A stretch of DNA of 64,000 nt from Eonycteris spelaea (GCA_003508835.1 PUFA01000106.1:1288501-1352500); one strand, 5' to 3'; positions 11,341 to 23,490 are shown, counted from the stretch's first letter. The notes: a model not told the origin generated them from the letters alone. Numbers and translations: made by a program.

Positions 11341-14210
11341 AAAGCAGAGTTTTATTATAAAAGCATAAGGGAATGATTGTCTGGAGATATTGACATGAAC
11401 AGTTCATAAAGGAAAAAGCAATTTTGTAACTCATGCTTTTGAAAGGAAATATGGTTTTCATGATTTTCTCATAATTTGTCATTAAAATACATTCTTTTGA
11501 TTTTCGCATAATTAAGGTGGAATGTCAGTTTTGGCTTAGGGCCTAAAATGTCCTTTTAAAACTTGCCTGCCTTCAGTATTATTTAAAGAGCTTCGTTTTA
11601 CATCTAGACACAAATACAAACACACACATATTCTTTACGTAGGTAGAAACACCATCATATAATTCCTGAAATGATTCCAGATATTTGATCGTGTACTGAT
11701 AGACTGTAAGTATTTAAAGATTAAGCAAATATGTTAGGGTAAAATATGTTTAGCAAAAATATTTTCAAAACACAGAGAAAAAATCGTGATGAGTTAAGGA
11801 CATGTTAAAATAGTCACACACAGCTCCATCCATGCTTATACATAAGAAAGGTGGTTTAATCACCCATACGAAATTACTAGCTTCTCTGTTGGCGAAGCAT
11901 GACATTGCAATTGCACAGGCAATAAAAGAATTACATGAAGAGACTGAAGTGATTTACTGTATGGAAAGCATCGAGACCAAGGTTACCATGGTGAACTATC
12001 TTTCTGCACACCCAAGGTCAAGGAGGAGTGACCATCAATGGGCAACCTCCAGCTGTAACCTAGGTTGAAACTGCTCTTATGGTCGTTAGTTAGTTTCCTA
12101 CTTACCTAATAGAAAGGACTGTACTGGATTTGTTACCATTATTTACTTATGACAAATTCCAATTTATAATTTTAAAACTGACATTATCATTAAGAAATTA
12201 CTCGAAAAGCACCGGTGTTTTTCAGAACCTCATAAATTGCAGCTGTGCACCATAATCATTTCCTGAAACCATGAGCAGGTTAGGAAATGTTTACACATTT
12301 AATGTAACTTGAAAGAGGTTCCAGTTGTATTGTAGTTTTTAATGTTTAACCAGAATCATCTTTATTGTAAATCCTATCTTTATTCCATTGGGAAGGAGAG
12401 AGAAAGAGTATAAATAGTGTATACAGATTATAAAATATTGTAATGCATAATTAATACCTTAAAATATGTCCAAAATTCTGGGAAGTTCATATATTGCTTT
12501 TTTTTCCGATGTTTTGTTGATGCATAGAAGAGGACTGCACTAATAAATGTCGCTTGAATTACACATGGTGTAAGAAAATGAAAGCCTTTGAGTGATGAAT
12601 CTTGGATTTAAAGAGGCAATCATCAAATATTTAAGATGAAAATGCAGGAACACATGCTTGCTGTCATGTGTAAGTTTGGCGAATGTTATGACAAGGTTTT
12701 TAAAACATTCATAGTTGGAGTATTTTTATGAAAATAATCATTAATTCAAACAGACATTCATATCTGGCAATCTGCATTTTAATCGTAATTTCTGGCTGCA
12801 TGAAAAAATCAGTAAAGCCATGAAAGAATGGGTGAGATATATAGCAATCATGTTTAAATTATACATCATAAGGCATACATATCTGTATGTTGTCATATTA
12901 TGCATTAAATTTAATGCATAAATCAGATTGTTATAATTCTGATGTCGCCAAAAGGCACAAAATATGACAAACAGGGAGAGGCATGTAGATATTATCATAT
13001 TCAATAATGCAATGAGCATTTGTTTTATGTAAATTAACTTTCTGTTAATAAAATTATACTCATTTATTACCCCACTTCCATATGATAATTAAAAAAATGT
13101 CTTTTTTTCTCTAGAAAATCATTATAAAATGTGAATAATGCATTTGTTTAATATCTATATAAACAAGATTTTACCATCAGATTAGTTCTGGAAATGAAAG
13201 CATTATTGATTTCTGTAATAATTTTTATAATATTGCTACATTGCAGTACTGAAGCTGCTAATCTCATTTTTGTGGAGAACTCTATGCATTTAAAGCAGCG
13301 TTTAAACTTTCTGAAAATAAATAATCTTAGTTTTGGTAGAAAATATACTTTTGGAAGTAAACAGGAAGTAGTATGAAAAATTTAAGAAAAAGTTGAAATC
13401 TTCTCCTACCGTACCCTAATATCAATGAAAATAACATTGAAAGCTAATCTATTCAACGCTTGAGTTCTACATCTAACTTCCTTAAAATCGGTCATGACAA
13501 GGAGAAAAGATTTAATAAACTCCCAAATGGCTGACTTAAAACCATAAAAAAGTTATAAAATATCACATTAAATGACAACAAATTGCCATCTTGCAAAAAG
13601 TCACTGCCTGTATTTCTTTGGCAAAACTGTGAGCAGCATTCTCTAATGAGAGTTACATTGCTCCTCATGTTTGTCACATCATCATATTTTAATGGTTTAT
13701 TCAGGTCATATTATATTATATGCATAGAACTTTATCATCTGAAGCTACTGTTTCTGACTTAAAACGTGAGCATGTCTTTTAGATGTTTAAAGTTTTACTT
13801 TATTGTGATATTAATATGCTTATCCTTTTTTTTACCCGGCTAAAAAACTAGTATTTGTCCTTGAAAGAAGACCTACAAAGGTTATTTACAGAAAAATAAA
13901 GCAGTTCCACTTTAAAGTTTAGATAGCAAATTTAAGCATCAAAATAAAGGGTATTTAATATACACTAATCTACATCAGCAACAGGACTTCTATAAAATTG
14001 TTAGGTTGTGCCTCACGACATTTCCAATATTTGAGCATTTTTAACCCACAAGAATAATAGTTTCATATGGTTCCATGTACAATAACGTGCATGTGTGCTC
14101 ATGATTACATAAGGCATTTCAGTGCGTGCTGTACCTTTCTTTATGCGACGCACAATCAGTGGTTTGTCCAAACAACTAAGTTCACGCAAGGATTTATTAC
14201 AGGGGAAACC
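11341..14210. other. Unique AT-rich sequence, no gene supported
   Basis: About 2.9 kb with no recognised repeat. It contains a short open frame with a signal-peptide-like start (13194-13376), discussed as a finding and not called as a gene because the base composition alone favours such Ile/Leu/Phe-rich frames. Confidence 0.55.
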
Positions 14211-14212
14211 GA

Positions 14213-14305
14213 CCTTGGGATTTAGGTTCTGGCCCATGCCTCAGCCACTCCCTCACTGAGCCCCTTTAGGCCAGTCACACAACTTCTCTGAGTCTTGTTC
14301 CAAGG
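14213..14305 (+). mobile_element. MIR fragment
   Basis: GTTCTGGCCCATGCCTCAGC, then CACTCCCTCACTGAGC and CAGTCACACAACTTCTCTGA, follows the MIR core order (TTCTGGCTCTGCC, CACTTACTAGC, AAGTCACTTAACCTCTCTGA). Only the central part is preserved. Confidence 0.52.
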
Positions 14306-14319
14306 AACAGAGCACGGCC

Positions 14320-14770
14320 AAAGTGGTTCAGACAAAGGAAGCTGCTGATCTCAAAGAAAAAGGCTGGAAAATGTCCACGGTCACTTCACAGGCACAGCTA
14401 TGCCATGAAAGCCCAGATCTTCTTGTCTTTCCTGTCTACTTGGTTCCCTGAGAGTTTTGGACTTGGGTCTCCTGCTCCTGGTGGCAGGATGGTTATAGCA
14501 GTGTGGTTTTCTCACACAGTAATGTCCAAAGGGCACATACCTATATCGTGACCTTATCTAAGACCGAAGGAAATCTTCCCTAGAGACTCTGCCAACATCA
14601 CCTGAAACCTTATTGTCTGGGATCGGATCACGTGCCCCAAAGAAACCAATCGCAGGTAAAGAGGAAAATATCATCTTTATCTGGGTTAATCAGGGAGTCC
14701 CCTTCCCTGAATTTGTGGATGCAAAGAGCTGAGAGATCCAACAAATTGAGTCCTGCCAAGAGATGAGAGG
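14320..14770 (+). mobile_element. Old interspersed repeat, family not fixed
   Basis: CTGGTGGCAGGATGGTTATA, GGAAATCTTCCCTAGAGAC, ATTGTCTGGGATCGGATCAC, AACCAATCGCAGG and TAATCAGGGAGTCCCCTTCC occur in an order I know from a widespread placental repeat (consensus parts: GGTGGCAAGATGG, CATTGGCCAGAATTGGGTCAC, AACCAATCACTGGC, CCAATCAGG). I cannot give its class with confidence. Confidence 0.5.
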
Positions 14771-16328
14771 AAGATGCGAATGTGGGTACCACCAACAGTC
14801 TGCGCTACACGAATTCATGCAACGCTACGGTAATAAAATTATATATGAAATATTGGAAAGTAAAGAAGCTAAGTTTAAATATTTTTCTATACTCTGTAAC
14901 AGAGTACTGAAAAAAATTGGGTACATAAAGGTGAAACGATATAGAAATAATTAATGTGTAAGCCTGTGCAACAGAAGGGGTTATTTTAAAATGTGGTTAT
15001 TGGTCATGATAAATAAGAGTTGTACAAGTTTCATGGGATACATGGGAATGGGAAGAACTGTAAATTTATGGGTAAGATATTTAGTAGATTAGCAAGATTT
15101 CAAGAACATTTGGCTAATTTGCTCAATTTTCTGTAATCTAAGAATTTTTTAAAGCGTTCTTGGATAAAACTTGCCTAGTAGTCAACTTACAACTCACTGG
15201 GCTTATTGATTTTCGCCTTAAGAAACTAACCTCTGTGTAAGTCCAAACGTCCAGTTAGGAAAATCACCACCATCCTGAAAGCAATATAATGAGAATACAA
15301 CAAATGAAGTTTCAGTATTATTTTTCAGCAGATGTCAGAGATAAGAGCCTGCAATCAACTCTGAGAAATTGTTTTTCTGAATTACATAAAATATTTGACA
15401 TATAAATATAAATATAAATACATGGACTATTTAGTAATGGCATATTTCATATCTTAAGTTGTGGCAGGGCACTTGAAAAACAAGAGGAACAATAGTACTA
15501 AAGGTGAATCGATGTTATGATTGAAGTTACATTTTAATATTCATTTACTTAAAAAAATACTTTATTTTTAGGAGCCTATTTTCTATGGCACTGGCCTTTT
15601 CAGCTTCGTATCTGAAATAGAGGGAAATAAAATGAATGAAACAGCAGGGTTGGGGTTAGTCATTAAACTTTTTTTTTTTTTTGATGTAGTAACCAAAAGA
15701 GAAGCTCAACAGCCACACAGAATATAATTAAAGTACTTTACATATCTCAGTTCCTCCATTAGGCATGGTGGAAGGACATTGAGAACTTCTTTAAAAAATG
15801 AATTCTCTGACTTCACTAGCGTATCTTTTTATTGCTTTTGTACATACTCAATTCTGGGAATATTCTCCTATAAGAAGCAGCAGATGAGGGATTTGCACGC
15901 ATCTCGCATGTGTGTTTTGGGGTCAGAACAGGTGGATGTGAGAAGGGAGGGGCGATTAAGTGTTTGGATTGCAAAATGCTACTCTATGCAAAGTAAATAC
16001 AACTCTAATTACCATAAATATTGAGTCTGTATTCTCAACATATGGGGAGTTAAATTTTCTTTAAACAATATATAATATGTATATATTATCTATATAATAT
16101 GCTGTCATTTTATTGAGTTGAGTATATATCTAAAAATCAAGATAACATTTTATTTTTTAAACAAAAATGTCCTTAGCATCAATGTTGGTTGTGCCATGAA
16201 GCACAGGTACGACAAGTTTATTCCTCTAAAAATGCTTCACTCGATTTATTAGTTGAGACAACAAATATAAGATGATCCATGAAATTGCTAATTACTACCA
16301 GAGAATATTTGGCTTTCTTAAGTGGTTA

Positions 16329-16330
<2 letters not shown>
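14771..16330. other. Unique AT-rich sequence
   Basis: No element or gene recognised. It includes a T-run at about 15669-15682 and a short AT-alternating patch at 16066-16102. Confidence 0.55.
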
Positions 16331-16393
<63 letters not shown>

Positions 16394-16394
16394 T
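16331..16394. repeat. (TA)n microsatellite
   Basis: About 60 bp of alternating TA with one phase break (TATTAT) near 16360. The run is self-complementary and could extrude as a cruciform. A short frame rich in Tyr/Ile is an artefact of it. Confidence 0.96.
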
Positions 16395-17452
16395 TTAATC
16401 TTAAGGGAAAACATTTTTTTGATGTTATTCAGACAATTCCCTTCTGAAAATGTCTACTTGACAGTACAATTGGAAACTATGTCAGACTGGAAAGAGGAAA
16501 CCAGCATAGAAATAAAATTATTTATAAATAAATAAAATTGACAATATCATTAATTGCTATCAATTTGATAACAACTTACTGTGTTTTGCAAGCAAAGAAA
16601 TAGATACCCAGCAGCTTGCATTATTTCACTAGATAGAACATGGGAACTGAATAACTGAGTGGTTTTAGACAAAATAAATCATGTAGTCTAAGTCTCCTTT
16701 ATGGAAATATTATGGTCTGTACTAGGAAATCTCTAAGATTCATTCTGAGGTTACAAAGGTCTATGAATCACAACATTTATGTTTCTTAATGTTTCTTCAA
16801 AGGGGTTTCTTTCTAGTTTTCTGTGAAGATATGACCTTTTGCTCATGATGCAACAAAGCTAATTAAACTCATATATTTTACTAATTTGAAACTCCAACTG
16901 TAATTGGCTGCATCTGAAGCAGAAGGAACACTAATGGTTAATGAGTTTGATCAAATTTCTGGATTGTTTACAGAACTGAGTCTAGGGAAATAACCTTTCA
17001 TAGCTCGTGGGGCAGTACATGCAGAAAATTAATACCTTAAAATAAGTTGTAACAAAGGTATTAAATAGCATTGTATATGTAGTTGGAAGAACAAAGCTCT
17101 ACTTTAATTTTGTTGTAGAAAGAAGAAAAATAAATGTGCGTTTCAGGTTATAAAGGTCAGTGAGTGGAGGATGCCTTAGCACAAGTAAAGAAAACAATTT
17201 GAACCCGCGAGGTCTTCCCAGTTTCTCTTCTGTGTCAGTGAGGCGGATGGTTCTATCCCTTGGCAAAATTGTTACAGGCCTCGTATCATGTACCAGAAGG
17301 AGAAACTGAAACTGCCCCTCAAATCATGGACCGCGCTACCTATGATGTGGGCCAGGGAACCCGAGCAGATGACACTGCGTGTAGGACAAGATCCCTCTTT
17401 TCCAAAGCGGATATAGTAATGCCAAAAGTCATGGTCTATTTTTGGAAGTGTA

Positions 17453-17454
<2 letters not shown>
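16395..17454. other. Repeat-free unique sequence
   Basis: No recognised element. The segment 16845-16990 has ATTAAAC and TAATTGG motifs and balanced base composition that suggest a possible conserved non-coding element. The 17200-17430 part has higher GC but no supported exon. Confidence 0.5.

Positions 17455-17486
<32 letters not shown>
17455..17486. repeat. (TG)n microsatellite
   Basis: About 16 TG units, followed by CACGCGTG. Confidence 0.96.
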
Positions 17487-17487
<1 letters not shown>

Positions 17488-17906
17488 ACGCGTGCTCGAT
17501 GAATGAATATATGTAATTAAAAGGTCAGATAAAGCAAGGACAGAATGAGTAGACTTATAATAATTTTCCTACTTTTTTAATAGCAGGGAGTCAGTAGATG
17601 GAAAAAATAGCACTGTCTGGAAAAACTTTAATTTTTATAAGGTCAGGTTTTATAAGATACACATTGTGTTGGCTAACCATAGTCCCCACAATTATTTAGA
17701 CTTAGATCTCAATTTAATTGGATTCCATGTTCACCACATAATCTCTTTTTACTATGATTTGTCGACTTTAGAATTTTGAAATCTTCGATTTCTTTCCTTG
17801 TTTGAAAAATGTTTACGATCGACTTGCTTTTTATTTGTTCTCATTCGCATGCGCTGTATCCACTGGGCTCCGTTATTTTCTTTTTGAGACTCTCTATCTG
17901 TCGCTT
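17487..17906. other. Unassigned spacer
   Basis: AT-rich sequence between the TG repeat and the Tigger element; nothing recognised. Confidence 0.5.
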
Positions 17907-18949
17907 TAGTAGTTCCCCCGTTATCCATGGTTTGGCTTTCCTCGATTTCAGTTCCCCACAGTCAACCGTGGTCTAAAAACTTAAATGGAAAATTTCAGAA
18001 GTAAACAGTACGTTTTAAATCGTGTGCCCTGCTGAAAAGCATGATGACATTTCCAGGGTTCTGCTCACCCTTCTGGTTCATGACTCATCCCTTAGTCTGG
18101 CATCTCCACGCTGTACACAGTCCTCGCTAGTTAGTCACTGAGTAGCCACCTGGGTGATTAGATCAGCTGTGTGATGTCACAGGGCTTGTGGTCAACTCAC
18201 CCTTTTTCTTTGTAATGGCCCCAAAGCAGGAGTCCTGATGCTGGCAATTCGGATGTGCCACAGAGAAGCCAGAAAGCGCTTCTTCAAAGTGAAAAGTGAG
18301 AGTTCTTGACTCAATAAGGAAAGATCAGACAACCTCTGCTCGGGTTGCTGAGATCTACGGCGAGAACGAACCTTTTCTTCGTGAACCCGTGAGGAAGGGG
18401 AGAGAGGTCCCTGCGAGCTTGGCCGACCCGCCTCAGGTGCAGACGTCACAGCCGCGGTGTGTGTGACACGTGCTCAGTAACGATGGAAACGGCGTTCAGA
18501 CTGCGGCTGGAAGACGTGAGCTGGAGACGCAGTCCGGCTTATGGCAACGTCTCGCCCAGACAGCACGAGCCTCTCTGAGGCCCTCGCCAAGGGACACCCC
18601 AGAACGAGTGACCCCAGACATTGCCTGCCAGCGAGGACGGTTCAGAGCCGGGACCAGGTCTGGAGATTTATCCTCTCGCGTCATCGCCAGCAGAAGGGTG
18701 AGTACAGGACAGGAAGATGTTTTGAGAGAGACAGAAACCACCTGCACGTAGCTTTTATTACGTATTATTGCTATTGTTATAACTTCCATTTAGTTATTAT
18801 TCCTGTTGATCGCGCACTGCGCCTCATTTATAAATTAAACTTCATCACAGGTACGGATGTATAGGAAGAAACTTTGGTGCCCTCTGTGGTTTCGGGCATC
18901 CACTGGGCATCTTGGAGTGTGTGCCCCGTGGATAACACGGGATGGTGTA
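17907..18949 (+). mobile_element. Tigger-type (TcMar/pogo) DNA transposon, internally deleted
   Basis: The 5' end shows GTAGTTCCCCCGTTATCC and CAGTCAACCGTGGTC. The 3' end shows GGTTTCGGGCATCCACTGG, CATCTTGGAGTGTGTGCCCC and GTGGATAACACGGGATGGTG. These are the paired Tigger termini. TA dinucleotides at 17907-17908 and 18948-18949 fit the TA target duplication. Near the right end, TTTATAAATTAAACTTCATC and GTATGGATGTATAGGAAGAA-like sequence matches the family's 3' non-coding region. The element is about 1.04 kb, much shorter than an autonomous Tigger, so most of the transposase is missing between about 18.47 and 18.70 kb. GC and CpG content are high for this window. Confidence 0.85.
18215..18466 (+). 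pseudogene. Tigger transposase N-terminal relic
   Basis: Transposases of this family bind the element ends through an N-terminal psq/CENP-B-like helix-turn-helix. The start codon at 18215 begins MAPKQES and then stops. A shift restores DAGNSDVPQRSQKALLQSEK. Another shift at about 18302 opens VLDSIRKDQ and then ARVAEIYGENEPFLREPVRK, the recognisable helix-turn-helix segment, ending at a stop near 18466. At least two frameshifts and the loss of the DDE catalytic part mean it cannot act. Confidence 0.8.
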
Positions 18950-19368
18950 AGGCACACAATTCTTTGTGCACACTTTGTGCACACTTAGAAGTTGGGTGCT
19001 CTCACAGACATTTCTCTTCCATGTTGTGGCGTTCCCTGAATGCTCCCCTGACACCCAGTTCACCTTTCCCTCTCGTTGATGACTTCCTCCTACTGTTTGG
19101 ATGCTTAGGTAGTCTTTATTTTTGCAGTTCACACACTTCAAGGAGGTATGCCTTGGTGAGTTCATTGTGTTGATTCTTTCCGATCTTGGTCCAATAATTA
19201 GTGCTGATTCAATTTTTTCTTTATTTCAGGAAAACATATTCTGGTATTTTATTAAATGTATATTTTAAATTGTACGTGTTTTCTTATTCAGCGATATCCA
19301 ATATACATACCTGGGTTTCCTTTTTCTGATTTCTATATATATATCATCCTTTTTATAATTGCATTTTT
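18950..19368. other. Unassigned sequence right of the Tigger element
   Basis: It contains a small direct repeat (two copies of TTTGTGCACACT near 18963-18985) but no recognised element. Opposing open frames of 99 and 106 residues overlap across 18845-19173 and match nothing I know. Confidence 0.45.
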
Positions 19369-19369
19369 C

Positions 19370-19470
19370 AACTAAGAGCTGAATGGATGATATCTAACCA
19401 TATAAAATCCTGCAACTTGCTTTATTAAATTAGATTATGTTTTTGAGATTTACTGATATTGCATTTCTCT
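19370..19470 (-). mobile_element. L1-like 3'UTR fragment (weak)
   Basis: CAACTTGCTTTATTAAATT, TTATGTTTTTGAGATTTACT and GATATTGCATTTCT resemble the antisense L1M 3'UTR segment 'TTATGTTTTTGAGATTTATCC'. It is too short to place in a subfamily. Confidence 0.4.
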
Positions 19471-19475
19471 TAAAT

Positions 19476-19497
19476 TTTTATTTATTTATTTATTTTG
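19476..19497. repeat. (TTTA)n, short
   Basis: About five TTTA units. Confidence 0.8.
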
Positions 19498-20551
19498 TAA
19501 AACTTACTTAAAATCTTGGAAAGTACATTTAAATGCTAATCTAAAAATGTTTAATATCATTATAGTAAGATAACTTTAGATGGTCACTTTACCATCACTC
19601 CAGAATTCTATGAAAATGACCAGATTGCCCTTTTAAAAGACTCTTTGTCTTTGAAAAATACTTTAGGAAAAATAGAATATATATATAGGATTATTACCTG
19701 TACATTGTTTCTGAAAAATCTAACTTGAAATTAAGTTTGTTTTTCACACAAAAGAAGATTTGAAATCCTTGAAAATAAAACTGAAAACAAACCATAGAAG
19801 TTAGGGGGAATGATAAATTGAAGGGAAAAATTCACTTATAATAATTTCTTATAGCCATTTGTTTTGCCTTATAGGTGTATGTGCATAGAAATACAAATTA
19901 TTTATACAATTACAAGAAGCTCCTTGTATGTGATGCACATACATACTGAGTTTGTACATTATTTCAGCAGTGCGAAAAGAGCGAACTCAAGTCATATCTA
20001 ATTAAAAATGAAACTCCCCAAAGAAATATGCATCGTATTAAATTCCAGTTTTTCATAAGTGTAATGCAAATTAAATAACTAAATTAGTATATACACTCTG
20101 GAGTTCATCTATCCATCAAAATAATTGTTTTTCATACTCTTTATTACTTTAGCAATCAGTTCCTAGTATGTAACTGACCTACTATATCAGCAGAACATAT
20201 ATGCAAAGTGTTTTGCTTTCTTTACAGTGAATCGATGTCATATAGTGTTCCTCACCTAGTCAATTCAGTCAATATATTGATGTTCAGGGAACCTTGGCAG
20301 GTTCCAAGACTCATATTAATTATGTGCATAGGGCGAGGTAGCCAGCGATGGAACCCCTCCAAGCACTAGAGCAGGGTTGGTCTTCGCTCTACTTTGGTGA
20401 TAAGAACTGCATTGAATCACATCTTCTATCTGTGTGCTCTGCTACCCTAACATGTCACTCATCTGTTTGATAAATGTAGGGGTCAGGGTACCAGGTTTAG
20501 TTTTGTAGATTGTCCCTACATGTTTAGTCTTTCTTATCTAATGGCCTAGAC
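19498..20551. other. Unique AT-rich sequence
   Basis: About 1 kb with no element or gene recognised. Confidence 0.55.
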
Positions 20552-20795
20552 CAGAGTTTCTCGACCTCAGCCCTACTGACATGTTGGACTGGATGACGCT
20601 TTGTTCAGGTGTCAGAGGTAGGAGAAGAGGACTGTCCTGTGTATCATAGGATGTTTAGCAGTCTCTGACTTTTACTTGCTAATAACATCTCCCCATCCCA
20701 GTTTCCGACCAAGAGAAACATCCATGGACATCATCCAGTGATCCCAAGGTGGCCAGGCAGAACTGGGCAACTTTGGTCCCAGTTGAGAATCACTG
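20552..20795 (+). mobile_element. MER20-like hAT-Charlie element
   Basis: A complete non-autonomous hAT element by its outline. It starts CAGAGTTTCTCGACCTCAGC and ends GTTGAGAATCACTG, which are imperfect inverted termini of the CAGTGGTTCTC type. Inside are CTACTGACATGTTGGACTGG, CTGTCCTGTGTATCATAGGA, TGTTTAGCAGTCTCTG and GGTGGCCAGGCAGAACTGGG. At 244 bp it is slightly longer than the roughly 219-bp consensus. The flanks (GCCTAGAC and TTCTGGAA) fit the hAT preference nTCTAGAn only partly, so the 8-bp target duplication has decayed. Confidence 0.85.
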
Positions 20796-22637
20796 TTCTG
20801 GAAATAACTACCATCTTCCACTACCTCTAAACTTAGTCTTACATGTTTGGGCAAAATTTATATTTGAGATACATTTAACTTTGATCTTTGGGGCCAAGTT
20901 GATTTTTAATGAGTTAGGCTAAATTTACATGCAGAATTTTATTATCTTATATAACATTTTATTTAAAAAATATTTAAACATCAATTATATTTTTCTATTT
21001 TTGAATCCCATTTCTGAAAAGTAACTTTAAAATCTCTCAGCTGTTTCTTTGATATTTCCATTCACATTCCAAACTCAGAAGAGGGGTGATGCATGGGAGA
21101 GAACTAAAAATGTACAGCTTTAGTTTATTAGATATAGGGGAGCAGTGGGAACACAAAGGTTAGAGGCTGGGAAGCTGTCATCATTGCTATGCCAGGAAAT
21201 ATTTAATAAACCCAATGCCCGTGGCATGTCAGAAGGCAGACAGACAGCGGGCTACATAAGGTCCAAGAAGTGTCGATAATGTTGCAAGCTTTAAAAATAG
21301 TTTTTACATAGCAAAATGAGTATGGGTGAGCCTATTTGCATAGTTCTTTTTGCACGCAGCTAATAAACAAGTTGACTGAAAGGTGGATAGTTTTTGGATC
21401 TCAGATGTTGAAGAAAAAGAAACACCAACTGTTTACGATGTCAATCACTTTACATTTCACCCCTTGGTATGCGCCATCACAGCTCAGAGATCACGAGTGG
21501 GGCTGACTGTTGTTTCACAAGAGAGGGTGATGGGTAGATTTCAGGGGTCAGTAAACCAAAGATCAGAGTCATCAGATTTATGTTGTATGTAGTGAGAATA
21601 TGGTCTGTATTTACTCTAATATAGAATCAGTCAGAAGTAAAGTGACCATTGTAGGTCTCTGGGTGCCCAGTATGCCTTGTCGTCTCCTTAGCACCTTCAT
21701 AGGTGTAAATAGTCCCTTCGATAAATGATCTTTAATTAAACCCATCAGAGTGTGTCAGAAGCTTCTATCCATTTATTTTCTGTAATCCATGCACATTTAT
21801 TTATTTTCTTTGATTGGGGTTTTTGGAACATGTGTAAATAAACACATGTTTATCTAGTCTGAAAGTCCATTTAAAAATCTTTCCTAATATGTATTATTAT
21901 AATGAGAATTTGGTGACAATTATAGATTTAAAATTTACAATGGAATTACCTTCTTTTGCCCCAAATAGGTGCTAATTAAAAGGTGCAGATTGCTTTCATT
22001 TATATTTTTACATTGATTTCAATTTTACAACAGCTGACAATTGTTATTTCTTGTGGAGCTTTAAGCCGATGATGCAGAAGCCTCCTCGTTTCTTCATAAG
22101 CACTGTAACATATCGCACCTTCACTGATCATACTTTTCTCATTAGACAGAATTTTGGGTCTGTCTACTATCGCTCACTAGCATACTTCCTTATGGCCAAC
22201 ATTTTCTCACAGTTGCGAACTGACAGTGTATTTTCCTTTATTCCTGAATATGAGCAACTAGGTATTTAATCAATAAATATATGAATATATGGGATGGTAG
22301 ACCCCCGACTTTTTAAAAGTTTAAGCTCTGTTAGCCTAGTATATCTATATTCTTTGTCTTTGCTTCTTCTAGCATTGGCCAGATTGCTTTATTTATTAGA
22401 CCCGCAGAAAGGTTGTTGGATAACGCAGAGGTCAGAGATCACAGAAAGACGAGATGGGAGGAAATTGTAATAACTTTTAAACATTTTCTGAAACAGTTCT
22501 CCCTTCATGGCGTGTGGCTCGTGTTAGAACTGCCCTAGTCCCCTTCCTCTTCGATTCCCTTTTACGGTGCTCAGACACAGCTTCCAACCTTTCTTTAGAT
22601 TGTTCCATGGGGCAAATTGACCTTGACTTGATCATTT
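20796..22637. other. Unique AT-rich sequence
   Basis: About 1.8 kb in which I recognise no element and no supported coding region. Frames of 60-72 residues are scattered and unrelated to anything known to me. Confidence 0.55.
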
Positions 22638-23031
22638 TCAAGGTGGATAGAATGAGATTGAGTAATTTGGACTTTTCAATTTTTTTTTTTTTTTAACGAG
22701 AGGGAAGGGCGTGAAGACAGCTATTTGTAGCTTCCATGGTAGCTGGCAACTTTTTCTCCACCTTAACAAATCTTCATTTTCTCTCATACCAATCATTATG
22801 GAAAACATTGAAACTCTCTCGCGTTTAATGAAAATGGATGAATTAAATTTGGTTTCACTTAATATTTTAATTGCTTTTCTGGTAATTTCACAGATAAAAT
22901 TGTTTGGCTGTCTGCCGCTTAAGTCATCCTCAGACCTATTCATTGGCATAGATTTACGTGAACATACTGTGTCCGCGCTGTACTTGTATGACATGTTAAA
23001 TACTACGAGCCTTGTTCACAGGCTAAAATGA
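22638..23031. other. Stop-poor unique segment, possible conserved non-coding DNA
   Basis: Open frames of 106 residues (plus) and 118 residues (minus) overlap over nearly the same interval. That is unusual for AT-rich DNA and points to balanced composition, not coding, since neither product resembles a known family. It begins with a 16-nt T-run at 22680-22695. It holds TGAATTAAATTTGG and TTTTAATTGC, which are homeodomain-like TAATT motifs. Confidence 0.4.
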
Positions 23032-23179
23032 TCATTGGCAAGAGCAGTTGTGCAAACACAAACTAATTACATGTGTATGGTTAAAAAAAAATCTGTGGAT
23101 TTGGAGAAGATGTCGAAACATCGCACAATTCACCCACCTCTATCATTCTTTTCAGGTGGATAAATGAACTGTTTTTAAG

Positions 23180-23490
23180 ATTTCACGTATAACAGCTCTC
23201 ACCTTTCATACAAATTCTTGCCACTACCAATATGCTTCTAAATTCTGTTGATTTTTCTTTGAACCTTCCCAGTCTAGTTCTATCATCCATATCCTCACAT
23301 AATTCTCACTCTTATCAATCGTAGCTCTGCCTCTCCACTCAAATTCATTACCTACTACACTGACTCATGACTATGCCGCGCTGATCAGTCTGCTCTTTTC
23401 GAGATCATTACTCTTGCACTTGTACTCTTGCTTTCCTTTTCCCTGAATCCCATCTACTTTCTACCCAGGCAAGTCCAGTTAGAGAATACA
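23180..23490 (+). mobile_element. Possible L2 sense fragment (weak)
   Basis: Pyrimidine-rich DNA including TTGCACTTGTACTCTTGC, TTTCCCTGAATCCC and CCAGGCAAGTCC, which resembles the L2 stretch encoding the end of ORF2 (TTTGCACATGCTGTTCCC, TGGAATGCCC, TGGCAAACTCC). The match is loose. Confidence 0.33.

Noticed and set aside
18470..18864. Overlapping frames of 93-107 residues suggesting a gene
   Set aside because: They lie inside the Tigger element and its flank; GC-rich composition lowers stop frequency.
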